Shown here: positions 60,582-63,092 of the stretch, one piece after another
Layout of the letters: each line of letters begins with the position of its first letter
How positions within the stretch are numbered: position 1 is the stretch's first letter
Source of the DNA: Candidatus Methanimicrococcus labiotermitis
GTDB taxonomy: Archaea; Halobacteriota; Methanosarcinia; Methanosarcinales; Methanosarcinaceae
DNA length: 63,092 nucleotides
Assembly: GCA_009784005.1 (NCBI GenBank)
Contig: WRCE01000007.1
Location: 1 to 63,092, forward strand
Direction: 5' to 3'
The notes under the pieces: model-generated
Databases searched by the model: none
Told to the model about the DNA's origin: nothing
Seen by the model: the letters and a program-made list of their open reading frames with translations, nothing else
Position numbers and translations under genes: made by a program

Positions 60582-62189
60582 TTAAGGCCGGTATGCCGCG
60601 GCCTCTCTGAATCTCTGGACTAAAAAGTCGGTATCAAACGACGTTAAGAACCAGCCGGCTTTCGGCCCCGATGTTTGCCCCAAAAGAGCGGTGTAAATGG
60701 CGGCGAAGAAATTTTTCGTGTCGATTTCTTCGGGCGGGATTTCGCCGCCTGCGTATTGTACCATTTTTCCGGCAATGGCCGATTCGGCGTCCTTTGTTTC
60801 ATAAACGATGCGCTGAATATCTTCGGGCCCCAATTCCACACCTGCCGCGTCCACCGCGTCCAGTTGGTCCGCGAACGCGTTCAAAAAGGCGCGCTGCGTA
60901 CCGGTCAAGGAGGCGGATTGAACGGGGACGCTGTCTTTGACGCCGAATTTAGCGAAAGGCGGGGCGTATTGGTCAAGCCAAAGCCCGACCTGACGCGCCA
61001 ATTGGTTGATCATTTCCGGGTCCTCATCAAAACCGGAACGCTTGGCAACCGCGTCAATCTTGTCCAAATCGCCGCCGGCCACCTGATAAATTGTCACCAT
61101 CTGTTTAAACGGAATCTTAGACTGCTTCACGTCTTTTGACTGAGAAAGGGCGACGATTCTCTCTTCAAACGCTGTCGGGTCCTCTTTGTCCCGCAGGCGC
61201 TCATACTCGTCAACAAGCGTTAAAAGCGGCTGCCCGGGGTCGAACTTGATGTGCTTCTCGGGACGCGTTTTCATAATCAAAAAGCGAAGCGCTTCGGGCG
61301 GAACAACGTCAAGCATATCTGAAATGGACACGACGACGCCGGAAGAAGAAGACATAGCGCCCTTTTCGCCGAGCATAATCCACTCATAGATGACCGGCAA
61401 AGGCGGTTCATTTTTAAAAACGTCGCGGGAAATGAGAATACCGGAATCGTATGAGCCGCCGCTGGAAGCGTGGTCTTTGCCAAACGGCTCAGCGGTGACG
61501 CCTAAAATTTTCCATTTGGCAGGCCATTCGACGCGCCAAGTCAGCTTGCCGCCGCCAACCATCGAAACCTTGCCGGAGGCGCCGCAAGCGGGACAGTCGT
61601 AGCTGACAGTCTTTTCTGCTTCGTCAAAGCCGGTGACTCTGGCGCTGTTGATACGTTTACAGCCATCGCAAATCGGATTAAACGGACTCCAATCTTCCGT
61701 CACTTCCTTACCTGACACGTCTTCCAAAATCTTCGCAATCACATCGCGGTTTTTCAGCGCCGTCAGAATCGCCTCAACGAACTTACCTTCCTTATAGAGC
61801 TCATCCGTTTTCAAAATCTTCGGGTGGATACCCAGCGTTCCCATCGCGGCGATAAAAGGCTCCAAAAAGTGGTCGGCATAACTCTTGTGCCGGCCGCAGG
61901 GGCAGGGGATTTCAGAAATCGGTTTTCCGACATGCTGCGCGTATTCTTCCTCTGTCAAAAACGGATAGACTTTGCGAAGCGGGTCATAGTTGTCGGCGAT
62001 ATAATAAAATTCGGGGTCTTCGCCTTTGCTTTTCATCGAACAGTAAACAGCGTCAGCTGTCAGCACTTCCCTCATATTTCCGATGTGAATGTGGCCGGAA
62101 GGCGTAATGCCCGTTGAAATCACATTCTTCTCATTCTTCGCCATCGCTTCTTCCGAGGCGACATCTGCCCAATGGGTAATCTCTGTCAT
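60582..62189 (-). CDS. lysS: Lysyl-tRNA synthetase, class I
   Basis: This protein has 535 residues and is the archaeal class I LysRS, unrelated to bacterial class II LysRS. The HIGH motif is SGHIHIGNMREVLTADAVYC and the KMSKS equivalent is KGAMSSSSGVVVS. Zinc-type cysteines lie in CPCGRHK, CDGCKRINSAR and CPACGASG. The C-terminal helical anticodon-binding domain is complete. The start ATG 62189 has AAGGAATATT upstream. It lies upstream of gltX on the same strand, 138 bases away; co-transcription is possible. Methanosarcinal archaea often also carry class II LysRS, not seen here. Confidence 0.96.
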   Translation of the reverse strand: MTEITHWADVASEEAMAKNEKNVISTGITPSGHIHIGNMREVLTADAVYCSMKSKGEDPEFYYIADNYDPLRKVYPFLTEEEYAQHVGKPISEIPCPCGRHKSYADHFLEPFIAAMGTLGIHPKILKTDELYKEGKFVEAILTALKNRDVIAKILEDVSGKEVTEDWSPFNPICDGCKRINSARVTGFDEAEKTVSYDCPACGASGKVSMVGGGKLTWRVEWPAKWKILGVTAEPFGKDHASSGGSYDSGILISRDVFKNEPPLPVIYEWIMLGEKGAMSSSSGVVVSISDMLDVVPPEALRFLIMKTRPEKHIKFDPGQPLLTLVDEYERLRDKEDPTAFEERIVALSQSKDVKQSKIPFKQMVTIYQVAGGDLDKIDAVAKRSGFDEDPEMINQLARQVGLWLDQYAPPFAKFGVKDSVPVQSASLTGTQRAFLNAFADQLDAVDAAGVELGPEDIQRIVYETKDAESAIAGKMVQYAGGEIPPEEIDTKNFFAAIYTALLGQTSGPKAGWFLTSFDTDFLVQRFREAAAYRP

Positions 62190-62224
62190 AATATTCCTTT
62201 AATAATTCCTTTAAAGATTGGTTC

Positions 62225-62335
62225 AACTTGGAAAATTGATTAATTGATAAAATTGATTGAAGATAATTGAAATTGATTGAAAATAATTGAAATTGATTGA
62301 AGATAATTGAAATTGATTGAAATTGATTTAGAAAA
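62225..62335. repeat. ~19-bp tandem array upstream of lysS
   Basis: The unit is AATTGAAATTGATTGAAAT-like with AAGATAATTG and AAAATAATTG variants, about five copies. Confidence 0.85.
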
Positions 62336-62367
62336 TGTCTTAATCATTCTTTTTTATTAAAACCTTA

Positions 62368-63092
62368 TCATTTCAAATCAGGGTCGTAAACGGGCGCCAA
62401 ATCCCCATACGGTTCATAATCGTATTTTGTCAGGCACTTCAAAAGCGCCTTGTTGGAAAGGTAAATCAGTTTCATGTCATCTCTTTCAACGGGGGCGTTC
62501 CCGCAGGCGATAGAAACAAATTCCGCTAAATCATAAACGGGAAGTCCTTCTGCCGACGTGTAACCGCTTTCGATAATATTCTTCATGCAGCCGCCGCAAT
62601 TCGTGATAATCGCGCCGCTGCCCATACTTTTCGCGAATTGATGCACCCTTTCCGCCATGCCGAGCGATTTTTGAGGGAAAGCCGCGCGAACACCGCCGCC
62701 AAAACCGCAGCAAATAGAGCCATCCTGAGTCGGGTTGACCAATTCTATTCCCGGGATAGCCGCGATGACGCGGCGCGGGTCTTCGTAAATTCCAAGAGCG
62801 CGTGTCAGATGGCAGGGGTCCTGATAATATAATTTCAATTTGCCGACACCTGCATTGCCGACACCCGCATTGCCGACACCTGCATTGCCGACACCTGCAT
62901 TGCCGACACCTGCATTGCCGACACCCGCATTGCCGACACCTGCATTGCCGACACCTGCATTGCCGACACCTGCATTGCCGACACCCGCATTGCCGACACC
63001 CGCATTGCCGACACCTGCATTGCCGACACCCGCATTGCCGACACCCGCATTGCCGACACCCGCATTGCCGACACCCGCATTGCCGACACCCG
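62368..63092 (-). CDS. HdrD-like CCG-domain iron-sulfur protein with AGVGN repeats (cut by window edge)
   Basis: This is the C-terminal part of a heterodisulfide-reductase/glycolate-oxidase-type protein. The CCG (cysteine-rich) domain reads YYQDPCHLTRALGIYEDP, SICCGFGGGVRAAFPQKS and ITNCGGCMKNI, supplying the C..CCG..CxxC ligands of a catalytic Fe-S cluster. Upstream the frame does not end: a 15-bp tandem array continues in frame to the window edge as at least 16 AGVGN pentapeptides, joined directly to KLKLYYQDPC. The repeat thus sits where the linker to the preceding domain would be. A TTG at 62838 could mimic a start but has no SD. HdrD is the best guess; other CCG proteins are possible. 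Confidence 0.75.
   Translation of the reverse strand, partial: GVGNAGVGNAGVGNAGVGNAGVGNAGVGNAGVGNAGVGNAGVGNAGVGNAGVGNAGVGNAGVGNAGVGNAGVGNAGVGNAGVGKLKLYYQDPCHLTRALGIYEDPRRVIAAIPGIELVNPTQDGSICCGFGGGVRAAFPQKSLGMAERVHQFAKSMGSGAIITNCGGCMKNIIESGYTSAEGLPVYDLAEFVSIACGNAPVERDDMKLIYLSNKALLKCLTKYDYEPYGDLAPVYDPDLK
62843..63092 (-). repeat. 15-bp tandem array, at least 16.7 copies, running off the window
   Basis: On the plus strand the unit is CACCTGCATTGCCGA or CACCCGCATTGCCGA (one T/C variant). On the minus strand it is in frame with the HdrD-like gene and encodes AGVGN. Confidence 0.95.

Noticed and set aside
62835..63089. MSAMRV-repeat ORF at the window end
   Set aside because: It is the out-of-frame reading of the array that is in frame (AGVGN) with the HdrD-like gene.

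Overview
The window reads as a chromosomal segment of a methanogenic euryarchaeon, most likely of the Methanosarcinales. The evidence is split archaeal RNA polymerase subunits A'/A'', the large subunit of DNA polymerase D, MCM, aRF1, ribosomal protein S6e, a Kae1-Bud32 fusion, TiaS, class I LysRS, archaeal-type GluRS, a heterodisulfide-reductase-type CCG protein, and a tRNA-Trp whose intron carries a C/D guide RNA. Of 50 protein genes with a 3' end here, 49 stop at TGA or TAA and one at TAG, as expected if UAG is largely reserved for pyrrolysine. Cytochrome bd, superoxide reductase and MsrA/MsrB point to an anaerobe that meets oxygen, for example in an insect gut. A Methanimicrococcus-like organism would fit, but that is inference.

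Layout. 1-2.7 kb: end of the RNA polymerase operon (rpoA1, rpoA2). 2.8-10.6 kb: a mini RelB/DinJ-like antitoxin, kae1-bud32, XTP pyrophosphatase, an RHH regulator, purD, argF, rps6e. 10.9-16.8 kb (minus strand): a LemA-like protein, two coiled-coil proteins, DUF424, MCM. 17.0-21.0 kb: a small coiled-coil ORF ending in the only TAG, an ImmA/IrrE protease with a truncated DUF4411 partner, tRNA-Ser, a repeat protein, a COG1395 regulator. 21.2-30.1 kb: metG, SppA-like protease, tiaS, DNA ligase, homoserine dehydrogenase with an ACT protein. 30.6-35.1 kb: oxygen-defence block (superoxide reductase, methyltransferase, cydAB). 35.4-41.4 kb: small membrane protein, tRNA-Trp, SPFH protein, acetyltransferase, two cysteine-rich proteins, arsR-arsM, methyltransferase. 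41.9-47.3 kb: RecJ-like DHH protein, DUF4405-like membrane protein, a large secreted surface protein. 47.9-52.8 kb: two tRNA-Arg genes, msrA-msrB, aRF1, tsaC and a small membrane protein. 53.0-63.1 kb: polD large subunit, serA, gltX, lysS and the end of a HdrD-like gene.

The most striking global property is tandem repetition. Nearly every intergenic space holds an array with units of about 10-33 bp. Many housekeeping proteins also carry in-frame low-complexity insertions: PurD, DNA ligase, TiaS, PolD, COG1395, the COG1340-like coiled-coil protein and the HdrD-like protein. One array multiplies a Shine-Dalgarno sequence in front of the DUF424 gene. Other signals are a family of nested palindromic elements, including a near-identical 78-nt promoter cassette in front of two unrelated genes, and terminator-like hairpins that straddle stop codons in six genes.

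I see no transposase, insertion sequence, CRISPR array, cas gene, rRNA or prophage. All calls come from reading the sequence; no database search was run.
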